Assembly (NCBI GenBank): GCA_026225945.1
Contig: JAMJFZ010000815.1
Location: 160,573-224,572, forward strand
DNA: 64,000 nucleotides
Direction of reading: 5' to 3'
Origin: Cricetomys ansorgei
Lineage: Eukaryota; Chordata; Mammalia; Rodentia; Nesomyidae
A model generated the notes under the pieces. The model did not search any database. It was not told where the DNA came from and saw only the letters and a list, made by a program, of their open reading frames with translations. Shown in pieces: positions 34,846 through 48,072 of this stretch. Made by a program: the position numbers and the translations under genes. Every line of letters starts with the position of its first letter. Position 1 is the stretch's first letter.

Positions 34846-36722
34846 AGACACTTTCCAGAACACTGGCCCCAGAGTTGCTACTATTTTTAAATTCTTTTGC
34901 TCACACTGTGACCTCACTGGTAAAAGTCAAGCAAACTCATCTCTGATGTCTCTTTTAGTAACTATAATAACCATTTCTTGAGCTCTTACACTGTGTTCTT
35001 CACCCGTGTCATCTGGGCCTTAGAGCACCCATTGGAGGTATTGCTGAGGTTTTGTTTAGAGGGGAGGAAACTGATCATAACGATCAGCAGAGAAGTGATT
35101 GGATCTCAGGCTGTTAAACTCTGCAACACCTGTCTTGCAGTAGTCTTTGAGAGTTTTTTAGGATAACTGATACAGGCTGCACATACCAATGTGTTAGTGT
35201 TTCAGAAGTCTGTCCAAAGGCCAAGGGACAAGTTGTAAGAGGATCTTGCTTTTATTCCCAGCTTTAGAAAATAGTATAAGGTAGAAAAACATGCTCTAAC
35301 TGTCCACCCCATGGTAAGAAATACATGAATGCTATAACTTTGTACCTGGTTCACAATTGTTGATTTAGAAAAATCTTATTCAGAATTTCTGTTTTATTCT
35401 TTCAAGTTATAGTTGAGCTCTGTATGTGAAATGGTTGCATGTGAGGGAATATCTCATTTTTAACCTATGATGGTAACTATAATCATCCTCTGTTAGATTT
35501 CTTCCAACTTTTGAGACGATCCCCAATCTAAGCACCTACTCTGGAATCTGATGTGAGAAGCAGACTTCTCACAGATCTTAATCTTAGTTTCAGTTGCTTC
35601 CTGTGGTATAAATACTTGCAGACAAGCTATAATGCTAAGCTTTAATTTTAGTACTTTTTTCTGTGAAGAGACCCAACAGTTAGCTCTAATGCACGCACTA
35701 CTTCTGTTTCCTGCATGCTCTCCTGAACAAATTGTTAAACCTCATCTTCACCTCACACCTCTGAGAAATGTTAGCTGTGGAGTATGAACACTGAATTTTG
35801 AGGGCGTTAGTCTTAGAAAATTGTGAATGCAATTTCCTCTAATATTTCCTTTTGCTTAAGATAATCACTTGTTGTAGGCATTGAGCTAGCCTTCATTTTG
35901 CAGGGACGCTGAGGACAAAAGAAAGACTCTCTGTTAACTGGAGTCTTTAGAATATAAGCCCAGACCTTGACACCACCACTAAAGAAGGTTCAGCCAATTG
36001 CTTCCTGCCCTAAATTGGAACTTGCTTAATGTGACCACATTGGGAGAAGATAAAATAATCAGGACTAGTGATCCCTCATCCCAAATCCACATTCATCTTT
36101 GGGATACTAACATGAAGCTTAGGTTTAATAGAAGGTAGGGCATATGCATAACTAAACACCCTAGTCTAGGTGTGGTCCACCCACCATTGACTCTCATTGG
36201 CTCAGTCCTAGTCTCTCCTGCAAAGCGGTCTAACAAGTCAGTACTCTGTGGAATCTTTTCATGGGGAAACCCCTGCCTCCCACTATGGATATAACCTGGA
36301 CTTCATGTTTTCCCTGCTTCCCTCATGAGACTTGGGAAATTCTATTTCCTTGGTGTTCATTGTTTCTGTAAGCCTGATAACTGGAGGAAAGTTCAATCTC
36401 CATGTGCTTATTTCCTGGCTTTGGTTTCTTCCTTTCTATAACTTGTGACATCATTTTGACCAAGATAGAGCCAGACTAGGAATTTATCTCCCAAGTTTTG
36501 GCTCAAAAAGTCCATAAGATAGTCTTTCCTGTTTCTGTGCATGACATTATCTTTTAGTGCTGGCAAGAATTTAGAATCAGAACTAGATCTTACTAGCAAA
36601 GCTCTGGTAGTATGACACAATGTTCATGATATGAGCTATAGTCTCCTTATATTGATCTGGCTGGCTCAGAACTCCTGGTGCTGATGGGACCCAAGAGTGT
36701 GTTAGCTAGGACTTCCCTTGGA
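34846..36722. other. Intergenic DNA, no feature seen
   Basis: No gene or clear repeat recognised. Confidence 0.4.
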
Positions 36723-36724
36723 AA

Positions 36725-36778
36725 CAGCAACAACAGCAATAACAATGAAAACAACAACAACAACAACAACAACAAAAC
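36725..36778 (+). repeat. (AAC)n microsatellite
   Basis: Imperfect AACAGC units followed by about nine perfect AAC/CAA units. Confidence 0.95.
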
Positions 36779-36779
36779 C

Positions 36780-37140
36780 ACTATTGATAGTTTGAATGTG
36801 GAATGTCTCCACAGGCTCCTATGTTTGAATTTTTGTTTCCCTTCTGGTAGTGGTATTTTGGGAAGCTATGAAATCTTCTGGACATGGGTTCTGCCTGACA
36901 GGTGTAATTGTACAGGTGGGGTTTGAAGATTATTGACTGACTCCTTTTCTCCCTGAGTTCTGTTTCAATAGCCTAGGCATGAACAAGCGTTCCAGGTCCC
37001 TGTACCGCAGATAAGATCCAGTCCTGCCTCTACACCTGACCATCAGGATGTACTACATCCCCAGAATGAGCCCAAATAAACCTTTTTTCCCTTAAACTGC
37101 TCGTTAGGCATTTGTTCACAGCAAAACAAAATGCAATGCT
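36780..37140 (+). mobile_element. LTR-like rodent repeat, copy 3
   Basis: TAGTTTGAATGTGGAATGTC, CTCCACAGGCTCCTATG, TTTTGGGAAGCTATGAAATC, CTGACCATCAGGATG, AGCCCAAATAAACC with an AATAAA hexamer, TTAAACTGCTCGTTAGGC, then TTGTTCACAGC. The AATAAA near the end and the copy length suggest an LTR. The family name is not certain to me. Confidence 0.6.
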
Positions 37141-38590
37141 ATTCACTGAGCCTAAGATTGAGAGACAGCTTTTATTCCAGCATGAGCCAGAGTTGATATT
37201 CCATTTTAAATGTCCTTCATTTGTAAGTAGAAAAAGATCTCAGACATTTTATGGAAAGGCCAGCAGAAAATCTTAGCCTAGCACTGTCTTTCAGCCCTTG
37301 CCTTATAGAGTTCTATGTCTCTGCACCACTCCTTATGTACATGTAGGGTGAGGTCTGTTCTTTAATACATAAGGTAGATGTATTTTTTTTCCTTCCAGGT
37401 TTTAAAGGTCAGCTTCCAGCTGGGATTCCTGGGCGCCTGGTAAACATACTAAGTTTTCAAGTGTAAAAGGTGATATATTGATGGAAGAGAGGATAGATAG
37501 AGTTTCTCATTAGAGAATTTATAATATCCAGGGCAAAAGGATAGATTATTAATACCATTAACCCTTTACCAAGTTCTTAATTATCACAAATGTGTTTATT
37601 CTCTATCTAGCCAGGGCCCCAGCCATTGTCTTTCAGTTTGGGATCTGTTACAATTGGCTGAAGCCCTTCCCTTAGCAAGCTTTTCTCACCATGCCTAGCT
37701 CATACTTAACTTGCTGTAGGGTGTGCTGCTGACCCTTTAAAAAGTGGGCAGCTCATTTATCTTATATTGGTCTGCATTCCTCATCAATATGATGAGAAGT
37801 CTATGAGTCTTTCTAGTGTGATTCTGAAGGGACTGGCGCAGTACCCAGCATCCAGGGACATTGAAGAATAATACATAATCCAGGTCTTGAGAATTTGTAT
37901 TTCAGTGCATGGGAGAAGAGATGTTGTAGTAGACTACAATCTTTTACCATCAATTTAGGAAAAAAGAAAAGAAGGATGAAAGGGACTCTTCACCGCTTTC
38001 ATAGTCTGCCTTGATAAAGAGAGAAAGGTAGAAACCTTCATAGCCCTTTTAGACTGTCCTAAGCTTGGAGAGGAGGAAATGACAGTGAGCCAGACTAGGA
38101 TTTGAGCTCACTATCTGCAAACCCAACCTCTCCAATTGATGTTCTTCTATGCAATAATCAATGAACCAACCAACCAACCGCCCACCACCCACCTGGTCTC
38201 CAGCTTCAAGGCTTATATACTGCTAACACAAGTTCTGATAAATTTAAGCAGCCCACAATCCTAAAAACAAGTTACACATGGCAAAACAACTGCACCTGAC
38301 TAAATTATAGCCACCAGCATCGAGCATTCCAAATTTAACTCATAATCATCCACCACACCTGGGATGGGAACACAAACCTAGCCCAAATGCCATTTTGCGG
38401 CTTTAAAGAAACCAAAATAACAATGGCTTCTTACAAGTATCCTGTTACAGAGAGAGACAGTTTTCACAGTGAAATAACAGAATAGATTCTATGGAGTGCT
38501 CTATGTCACAACTAGGCAGGGGACGGAATATACTCTAAGAAGGATGGGCCTTTGTACTTATGCACTTGTGGGTCAACTGGGTGCTTGTCA
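37141..38590. other. Intergenic DNA, no feature seen
   Basis: No gene recognised. A short CCAAC-type repeat lies at about 38,166-38,195. Confidence 0.4.
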
Positions 38591-38594
38591 GAGA

Positions 38595-38817
38595 ATCAAC
38601 TAATTTTCTGGTTTCTGTGATAAAGTATCAGACTAGGGCAAGTTAAGGTGAATTGGTTTTAGATAATGGTTTCAGGAAGCAGCCCATCATGGTGAGAACA
38701 GCATGGTGGCAGAAAGCAGCTGCTCACACTGTACTCAGTGGGAGGCAGAGTAGTGAATGCTAATGCTTGGATTGCTTTTACCCTTTTATTCAGCTTCCCT
38801 TCCCTTCTAGAATCTGT
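38595..38817 (-). mobile_element. LTR-like rodent repeat, copy 4, cut by the array
   Basis: CAACTAATTTTCTGGTTTCT, GTGATAAAGTATCAGACTAG, AGCAGCCCATCATGGTGAG, AACAGCATGGTGGCAGAAAG, then TTTTATTCAGCTTCCC. It is the same family as 27,340 and the inverse of 36,780. The element stops where the macrosatellite begins, so it marks the left array junction. Confidence 0.6.
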
Positions 38818-41800
38818 GGTTTCTTTAAGTGGTTGTGTGTTCAGAATCAAACTCAGGACTTTGTGAAAACTTGAGAGGAACGACCCGAACCTTTCCTTCC
38901 TTTTTTCCTTTTCATTTCTTTTCTTTCTCTCTTTTCTATTGTTTCGTTTTTTAAATTTCCGAGTCAGGATCATTCCTGGTTCTCTGCACAAACATTCCAC
39001 CCTTCCGACTCAGTCACCCTTGTGTTTCGGTGACAGGCTGTGTCCCCAAGCATGGCAGACCTTCTTCCAAACAATGATGGGATCAGAAGATGGAGATGTC
39101 AGGCATCATATATGAGTATTTTTTTCCACAAGAAAACCTGAAAGCGTTTATGATGCCTGAGTGACCTCGCAGGGGCCTGGATTCAGTCCTCAGCATCTAA
39201 ATGGTAGCTGCTATATGTGGCTACCTTTGCAGAAGTTCCAACATCCACATTGGTGACCCCTGCAGAGACCAGCTCCTGTAAGTTAAAAAGCTGACATTGA
39301 CCCGTAATGGTGGAGGGCTCCTTGATCTTGCCCCGTGGAAAAATGCAAAGATTAGAGTCAGCCACAAGATCGTGTAAGCAGAAAGAAACAGGGAGAGAAC
39401 CGGAAGGGGTTCCTGGAATTTTAGAGAGAGGATCTTGGGGGGTCAGCAGGAGGATCAGGACACACTGGTGAGGGTGCGCTTGAGCATAGTCAGAAGAAGG
39501 GAGGTTCCCAGGGCGGCGAGAAGAGGCTCACCACGTGTCTAGAAGGGTCCTTGAATGAATTCTCTGAAACTTTCTGCCCCAGCCATGAGCAGTTGCTGCT
39601 CATGGCTGGGCCAGAAGGGTTCAGAGGGCAACCATGAAGGCAACTCCCTGGAAGTTGCCTGCCTTCGCAGTGGCAGTCTGCTGCCACACGGTGGCGCATG
39701 TGTCCCACTTGATAGTTACTGCATCTGTCTCAAGCTGGTCTGGAGGCTGAACCCTAGCTTCACAGGGGAATGGAGATGATTTTGAAGCCATTCACATGAT
39801 TGTGTCTCATGGACACACATTCGGTTTGCCCGAAATAGTGTATTCCATGGTGGGAACAACGCATGGCGTTTCTCGAGTTACAGGACAAAGTTCAGAAATG
39901 AACACCACATCCTGAGGGGATCAGCGTTGGGTTCGAAAGAACATTGACATCTGTTCATGGCAAAAGGGGTCATAAAGGGAAATGACCAAAGTGGCTGTTT
40001 ACATGTCCGAAATGACCCTACAAAATTTGATTCAGGACCCCAGTATAGCAACTCTCCACAATCACTAAGGGCATGAATCTGCTATGGAGCATGATTCACT
40101 CAGGTGTGACTTATTTCTACACAGTGGTTCTCAACCTTCCTAAGACCGCCACACTTGAATACACTTTCTCGTGTTGTGGGGACCACAATAATGAAGTTCT
40201 TCTGTTGCTAATTAGCAACTTTTGTTTTGCGAAGCAACTTGTATGAATCTTAATGCAAATGTCTGACACGCAGCAGTTCTTAATCGAATCCTGGGACAAT
40301 GTTCTTCACGCTCCACATTGGTTGTGCCCGCTGCATGAGAATTGCTGCCTCATATGCACAGGCCCTGTTAGAACCTTTTGTTTCTCTTAAGTGTTTGGGT
40401 GCTCAGGATCAAACCCAGGACTTTGTGAATCCTGGAGAGGTACGATCCAAACATTTCCTTTGCTTTCCTTTCGTTTCCTTTCCTTGTCTTTTCTATTCAT
40501 TCCCTTTCAGTTTTTTGAGATAGGATCTATCTGAGCTCCCCTCACAGACAACCCACGCTTCTGCTTCAAGCACTGTTGCAGCTCGGTGACAGGCCCATGT
40601 CCACAAGCGTGGCAGAACGTTTTTACAAGCAATGAAGAAATCAGATGATGGAGATGTGCTGGCATCCAAAGGGAGAGTTGTTTTCTACAAAATCACCTCC
40701 AGAGCATTTATGATGCCTGCTTGCCCTAGCAGGGGCCTGGATTCAGTACTCAGTGTCTACATGCTAGCTCCTACATGTGGCTACCGTTCCAGTGGTTCCA
40801 ACATCCAGTCTGCTGACCCTTGAAAGAAGCAGCTGGTGTAAGTGAAAAAGCTGACATTGACCCATAATGGAGGAGGGCTCCTTGATCTTGCCTACTGCAA
40901 AGATGCAAAGAAGGGGTTCGTGGAATTATAGAACAGGGACCCAGTGGCTCAGCAGAAGGATCAGGAGTCACGGGTGGGAGTGCAAATGAGCAGGGTCTGA
41001 AGAAGGGAGGTTTTCAGGGCAGCGAGAAGAGGCTATCCATGTGTCCCGAAGGGTCCCTGAATGGATTCTCTGAACCCTTCTGCCCCAGCAATGAGCTTGT
41101 TTGCTCATTGCTGGGGCAGAAGGGTTCAGAGTCCAGGCGTGAAGGAGCCTCCGTGGAAGTTGCCTGCCTCCGCAGAGTTACTCAGGAGCCAAATGTTGGC
41201 ACTTGAGCCCCAGTTGAAAGTTACTGCGTTGGTCTCAAGCCGGTCTGGAAGCTTAACCCTCGCTTCACAGGGGACTGGAGATGTTTTGGAAGGCATTTGC
41301 ATGACTGTGTCTCAGGGAAACACGGTCGGTTTGCCCGAAATAGTGGATTCCGTGATGGGAACAGTGCATGGCGTTTCTCGAGTTACAGGACAAAGTCAGA
41401 AATGAACACCACATCCTGAGGGGATCGTCGTGGGCTTGGAAAGATCATTGACATCTGTTCTTGGCAAAAGGGGTCATAAAATAAAATGGCCAAAGCGGCT
41501 GTTTACAAGTCCGAAGTGACCCTACAATATTTGATTCAGGACCCACAATATACCGACTCTCCACAATCACTACGGTCTGATCACGATCTGCTGTCGAGCA
41601 TGATTCAGTCAGCTGTGACTTGTTTCTACACAGTGGTTGTCAAACTTCCTCCGACTGCCACACTTTAAGACAATTCCTCGTGTTGTGAGAACCCCAACAA
41701 TGAAATTATTCTGTTGCTAACTTGTAAGTGTTGTTTTGCAAAGCTACTTCTATCAAACGTATTGCAAATGTCTGACATGCAGCAGTTCTTAATCGAAACC

Positions 41801-41888
41801 TGGGACACAGTCCCTCAAGCCCCAACTGGCTTGAGCCCCTCAGCATGAGAATTGCTGGCCTATATGCACAGGCCCTTTTAGAACCTTT
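38818..41888 (+). repeat. Macrosatellite unit 1 (type I, edge unit)
   Basis: Alpha 38,818-40,378, beta 40,379-41,888. Its first few hundred bases are beta-like in flavour, so the array starts partway through the natural repeat. It has private changes, including a short deletion near 40,070 and an alpha E-box changed to CATGTG. The alpha palindrome (39,562-39,626) carries three uncompensated substitutions; the beta palindrome is 41,068-41,131. It lacks the 53-bp block at 40,910/40,911. Confidence 0.95.
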
Positions 41889-44800
41889 GGTTTCTTTAAG
41901 TGGTTGTGTGTTCAGAATCAAACCCAGGACTTTGTGAATACTTGAGAGGTACGACCCGAACCTTTTCTTCCTTTTTTCCTTTTCATTTCTTTTCTTTCTT
42001 TTTTGTTTTTAAATTTCCGAGTCAGGATCATTCCTGGTTCTCTGCACAAACATTCCACCCTTCCGACTCAGTCACCCTTGTGTTTCGGTGACAGGCTGTG
42101 TCCCCAAGCATGGCAGACCTTCTTCCAAACAATGATGGGATCAGAAGATGGAGATGTGCAGGCATCATATATGAGAATTTTTTTCTACAAGAAAACCTGC
42201 AAGCGTTTATGATGTCTGAGTGACCTCGCAGGGGCCTGGATTCAGTCCTCAGCATCTAGATGGTAGCCGCTATATGTGGCTACCTTTGCAGAAGTTCCAA
42301 AATCCACATTGGTGACCCCTGCAGAGACCAGCTCCTGTAAGTTAAAAAGCTGACATTGACCCGTAATGGTGGAGGGCTCCTTGATCTTGCCCCGTGGAAA
42401 AATGCAAAGAGTAGAGTCAGCCACAAGATCTTGTAAGCAGAAAGAACCAGGGAAAGAACCGGAAGGGGTTCCTGGAATTTTAGAGAGAGGACCCTGGGGC
42501 TCAGCAGGAGGATCAGGATGCACGGGTGAGGGTGCGCCTGAGCATAGTCAGAAGAAGGGAGGTTCTCAGGGCGGCGAGAAGAGGCTCACCACGTGTCCAG
42601 AAGGGTCCTTGAATGAATTCTCTGAACCCTTCTGCCCCAGCCATGAGCAGTTGCTGCTCATGGCTGGGGCAGAAGGGTTCAGAGGGCAACCATGAAGGCA
42701 ACTCCCTGGAAGCTGCCTGCCTCCGCAGTGGCAGTCTGCTGCCACACGGTGGCGCACGTGTCCCACTTGATAGTAACTGCATCTGTCTCAAGCTGGTCTG
42801 GAGGCTGAACCCTAGCTTCACAGGGGACTGGAGATGTTTTTGAAGCCATTCACATGATTGTGTCTCATGGACACACAGTCGGTTTGCCCGAAATAGTGTA
42901 TTCCATGGTGGGAACAACGCATGGCGCTTCTCGAGTTACAGGACAAAGTTCAGAAATGAACACCACATCCTGAGGGGATCAGCGTTGGGTTCGAAAGAAC
43001 ATTGACATCTGTTCATGGCAAAAGGGGTCATAAAGAGAAATGACCAAAGTGGCTGTTTACATGTCCGAAATGCCCCTACAATATTTGATTCAGGACCCCC
43101 AGTATAGCAACTCTCCACAATCACTAAGGGCTGATCATGATCTGCTATGGAGCATGATTCACTCAGGTGTGACTTATTTCTACACAGTGGTTCTCAACCT
43201 TCCTAAGACCGCCACACTTGAATACACTTTCTCGTGTTGTGTGGACCCCGATAATGAAGTTCTTCTGTTGCTAATTAGCAACTTTTGTTTTGCGAAGCAA
43301 CTTGTATGAATCTTAATGCAAATGTCTGACACGCAGCAGTTCTTAATCGAATCCTGGGACAATGTTCTTCACGCTCCACATTGGTTGTGCCCGCTGCATG
43401 AGAATTGCTGCCTCATATGCACAGGCCCTGTTAGAACCTTTTGTTTCTCTTAAGTGTTTGGGTGCTCAGGATCAAACCCAGGACTTTGTGAATCCTGGAG
43501 AGGTACGATCCAAACATTTCCTTTGCTTTCCTTTCGTTTCCTTTCCTTGTCTTTTCTATTCATTCCCTTTCAGTTTTTTGAGATAGGATCTATCTGAGCT
43601 CCCCTCACAGACAACCCACGCTTCTGCTTCAAGCACTGTTGCAGCTCGGTGACAGGCCCATGTCCACAAGCGTGGCAGAACGTTTTTACAAGCAATGAAG
43701 AAATCAGATGATGGAGATGTGCTGGCATCCAAAGGGAGAGTTGTTTTCTACAAAATCACCTCCAGAGCATTTATGATGCCTGCTTGCCCTAGCAGGGGCC
43801 TGGATTCAGTACTCAGTGTCTACATGCTAGCTCCTACATGTGGCTACCGTTCCAGTGGTTCCAACATCCAGTCTGCTGACCCTTGAAAGAAGCAGCTGGT
43901 GTAAGTGAAAAAGCTGACATTGACCCATAATGGAGGAGGGCTCCTTGATCTTGCCTACTGCAAAGATGCAAAGAAGGGGTTCGTGGAATTATAGAACAGG
44001 GACCCAGTGGCTCAGCAGAAGGATCAGGAGTCACGGGTGGGAGTGCAAATGAGCAGGGTCTGAAGAAGGGAGGTTTTCAGGGCAGCGAGAAGAGGCTATC
44101 CATGTGTCCCGAAGGGTCCCTGAATGGATTCTCTGAACCCTTCTGCCCCAGCAATGAGCTTGTTTGCTCATTGCTGGGGCAGAAGGGTTCAGAGTCCAGG
44201 CGTGAAGGAGCCTCCGTGGAAGTTGCCTGCCTCCGCAGAGTTAGCCAGGAGCCAAATGTTGGCACTTGAGCCCCAGTTGAAAGTTACTGCGTTGGTCTCA
44301 AGCCGGTCTGGAAGCTTAACCCTCGCTTCACAGGGGACTGGAGATGTTTTGGAAGGCATTTGCATGACTGTGTCTCAGGGAAACACGGTCGGTTTGCCCG
44401 AAATAGTGGATTCCGTGATGGGAACAGTGCATGGCGTTTCTCGAGTTACAGGACAAAGTCAGAAATGAACACCACATCCTGAGGGGATCGTCGTGGGCTT
44501 GGAAAGATCATTGACATCTGTTCTTGGCAAAAGGGGTCATAAAATAAAATGGCCAAAGCGGCTGTTTACAAGTCCGAAGTGACCCTACAATATTTGATTC
44601 AGGACCCACAATATACCGACTCTCCACAATCACTACGGTCTGATCACGATCTGCTGTCGAGCATGATTCAGTCAGCTGTGACTTGTTTCTACACAGTGGT
44701 TGTCAAACTTCCTCCGACTGCCACACTTTAAGACAATTCCTCGTGTTGTGAGAACCCCAACAATGAAATTATTCTGTTGCTAACTTGTAAGTGTTGTTTT

Positions 44801-44951
44801 GCAAAGCTACTTCTATCAAACGTATTGCAAATGTCTGACATGCAGCAGTTCTTAATCGAAACCTGGGACACAGTCCCTCAAGCCCCAACTGGCTTGAGCC
44901 CCTCAGCATGAGAATTGCTGGCCTATATGCACAGGCCCTTTTAGAACCTTT
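41889..44951 (+). repeat. Macrosatellite unit 2 (type I)
   Basis: Alpha 41,889-43,441, beta 43,442-44,951. Perfect alpha palindrome 42,620-42,684 (TTG centre) and perfect beta palindrome 44,131-44,194. Lacks the 53-bp block (junction about 43,973). The beta half is almost identical to that of unit 1. Confidence 0.96.
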
Positions 44952-47900
44952 GGTTTCCTTTAAGTGGTTGTGTGTTCAGAATCAAACCCAGGACTTTGTG
45001 AATACTTGAGAGGTACGACCCGAACCTTTTCTTCCTTTTTTCCTTTTCATTTCTTTTCTTTTCTTTGTTTTGTTTTTAAATTTCCGAGTCAGGATCATTC
45101 CTGGTTCTCTGCTCAAACATTCCACCCTTCCGACTCAGTCACCCTTGTGTTTCGGTGACAGGCTGTGTCCCCAAGCATGCAGACCTTCTTCCAAACAATG
45201 ATGGGATCAGAAGATGGAGATGTGCAGGCATCATATATGAGAATTTTTTTCTACAAGAAAACCTGCAAGCGTTTATGATGTCTGAGTGACCTCGCAGGGG
45301 CCTGGATTCAGTCCTCAGCATCTAGATGGTAGCCGCTATATGTGGCTACCTTTGCAGAAGTTCCAACATCCACATTGGTGACCCCTGCAGAGACCAGCTC
45401 CTGTAAGTTAAAAAGCTGACATTGACCCGTAATGGTGGAGGGCTCCTTGATCTTGCCCCGTGGAAAAATGCAAAGAGTAGAGTCAGCCACAAGATCTTGT
45501 AAGCAGAAAGAACCAGGGAAAGAACCGGAAGGGGTTCCTGGAATTTTAGAGAGAGGACCCTGGGGCTCAGCAGGAGGATCAGGACGCACGGGTGAGGGTG
45601 CGCCTGAGCATAGTCAGAAGAAGGGAGGTTCTCAGGGCGGCGAGAAGAGGCTCACCACGTGTCCAGAAGGGTCCTTGAATGAATTCTCTGAACCCTTCTG
45701 CCCCAGCCATGAGCAGTTGCTGCTCATGGCTGGGGCAGAAGGGTTCAGAGGGCAACCATGAAGGCAACTCCCTGGAAGCTGCCTGCCTCCGCAGTGGCAG
45801 TCTGCTGCCACACGGTGGCGCACGTGTCCCACTTGATAGTAACTGCATCTGTCTCAAGCTGGTCTGGAGGCTGAACCCTAGCTTCACAGGGGACTGGAGA
45901 TGTTTTTGAAGCCATTCACATGATTGTGTCTCATGGACACACAGTCGGTTTGCCCGAAATAGTGTATTCCATGGTGGGAACAACGCATGGCGCTTCTCGA
46001 GTTACAGGACAAAGTTCAGAAATGAACACCACATCCTGAGGGGATCAGCGTTGGGTTCGAAAGAACATTGACATCTGTTCATGGCAAAAGGGGTCATAAA
46101 GAGAAATGACCAAAGTGGCTGTTTACATGTCCGAAATGCCCCTACAATATTTGATTCAGGACCCCCAGTATAGCAACTCTCCACAATCACTAAGGGCTGA
46201 TCATGATCTGCTATGGAGCATGATTCACTCAGGTGTGACTTATTTCTACACAGTGGTTCTCAACCTTCCTAAGACCGCCACACTTGAATACACTTTCTCG
46301 TGTTGTGGGGACCCCGATAATGAAGTTCTTCTGTTGCTAATTAGCAACTTTTGTTTTGCGAAGCAACTTGTATGAATCTTAATGCAAATGTCTGACACGC
46401 AGCAGTTCTTAATCGAATCCTGGGACAATGTTCTTCACGCTCCACATTGGTTGTGCCCGCTGCATGAGAATTGCTGCCTCATATGCACAGGCCCTGTTAG
46501 AACCTTTTGTTTCTCTTAAGTGTTTGGGTGCTCAGGATCAAACCCAGGACTTTGTGAATCCTGGAGAGGTACGATCCAAACATTTCCTTTGCTTTCCTTT
46601 CGTTTCCTTTCCTTGTCTTTTCTATTCATTCCCTTTCAGTTTTTTGAGATAGGATCTATCTGAGCTCCCCTCACAGACAACCCACGCTTCTGCTTCAAGC
46701 ACTGTTGCAGCTCGGTGACAGGCCCATGTCCACAAGCGTGGCAGAACGTTTCTACCAGCAATGAAGAAATCAGATGATGGAGATGTGCTGGCATCCAAAG
46801 GGAGAGTTGTTTTCTACAAAATCACCTCCAGAGCATTTATGATGCCTGCTTGCCCTAGCAGGGCGGCCTGGATTCAGTACTCAGTGTCTACATGCTAGCT
46901 CCTACATGTGGCTACCGTTCCAGTGGTTCGAACATCCAGTCTGCTGACCCTTGAAAGAAGCAGCTGGTGTAAGTGAAAAAGCTGACATTGACCCATAATG
47001 GAGGAGGGCTCCTTGATCTTGCCTACTGCAAAGATGCAAAGGGGAGCATCAGCCACAAGTTCCTGTGAGCAGAAAGAACCCGGGACAAAACAGGAAGGGG
47101 TTCGTGGAATTTAAGAACAGGGACCCAGTGGCTCAGCAGAAGGATCAGGAGTCACGGGTGGGAGTGCAAATGAGCAGGGTCTGAAGAAGGGAGGTTTTCA
47201 GGGCAGCGAGAAGAGGCTATCCATGTGTCCCGAAGGGTCCCTGAATGGATTCTCTGAACCCTTCTGCCCCAGCAATGAGCTTGTTTGCTCATTGCTGGGG
47301 CAGAAGGGTTCAGAGTCCAGGCGTGAAGGAGCCTCCGTGGAAGTTGCCTGCCTCCGCAGAGTTAGCCAGGAGCCAAATGTTGGCACTTGAGCCCCAGTTG
47401 AAAGTTACTGCCTTGGTCTCAAGCCGGTCTGGAAGCTTAACCCTCGCGTCACAGGGGACTGGAGATGTTTTGGAAGGCATTTGCATGCCTGTGTCTCAGG
47501 GAAACACGGTCGGTTTGCCCGAAATAGTGGATTCCGTGATTGGAACAGTGCATGGCGTTTCTCGATTTACAGGACAAAGTCAGAAATGAACACCACATCC
47601 TGAGGGGATCGTCGTGGGCTTGGAAAGATCATTGACATCTGTTCTTGGCAAAAGGGGTCATAAAATAAAATGGCCAAAGCGGCTGTTTACAAGTCCGAAG
47701 TGACCCTACAATATTTGATTCAGGACCCACAAAATACCGACTCTCCACAATCACTACGGTCTGATCACGATCTGCTGTCGAGCATGATTCAGTCAGCTGT
47801 GACTTGTTTCTACACAGTGGTTGTCAAACTTCCTGCGACTGCCACACTTGAAGACAATTCCTCGTGTTGTGAGAACCCCAACAATGAAATTATTCTGTTG

Positions 47901-48072
47901 CTAACTTGTAAGTGTTGTTTTGCAAAGCTACTTCTATCAAACGTATTGCAAATGTCTGACATGCAGCAGTTCTTAATCGAAACCTGGGACACAGTCGCTC
48001 AAGCCCCAACTGGCTTGAGCCCCTCAGCATGAGAATTGCTGGCCTATATGCACAGGCCCTTTTATAACCTTT
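44952..48072 (+). repeat. Macrosatellite unit 3 (type I/type II hybrid)
   Basis: Alpha 44,952-46,507 carries type I variants (TTG palindrome centre, GTGGAAAAATGC, AGCAACTCTCC). Beta 46,508-48,072 switches to type II by about 46,750 (TTTCTACCAGC and the 53-bp block at 47,041-47,093). Palindromes at 45,686-45,750 and 47,252-47,315 are perfect. A private 2-bp insertion lies at about 46,863. Confidence 0.96.
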
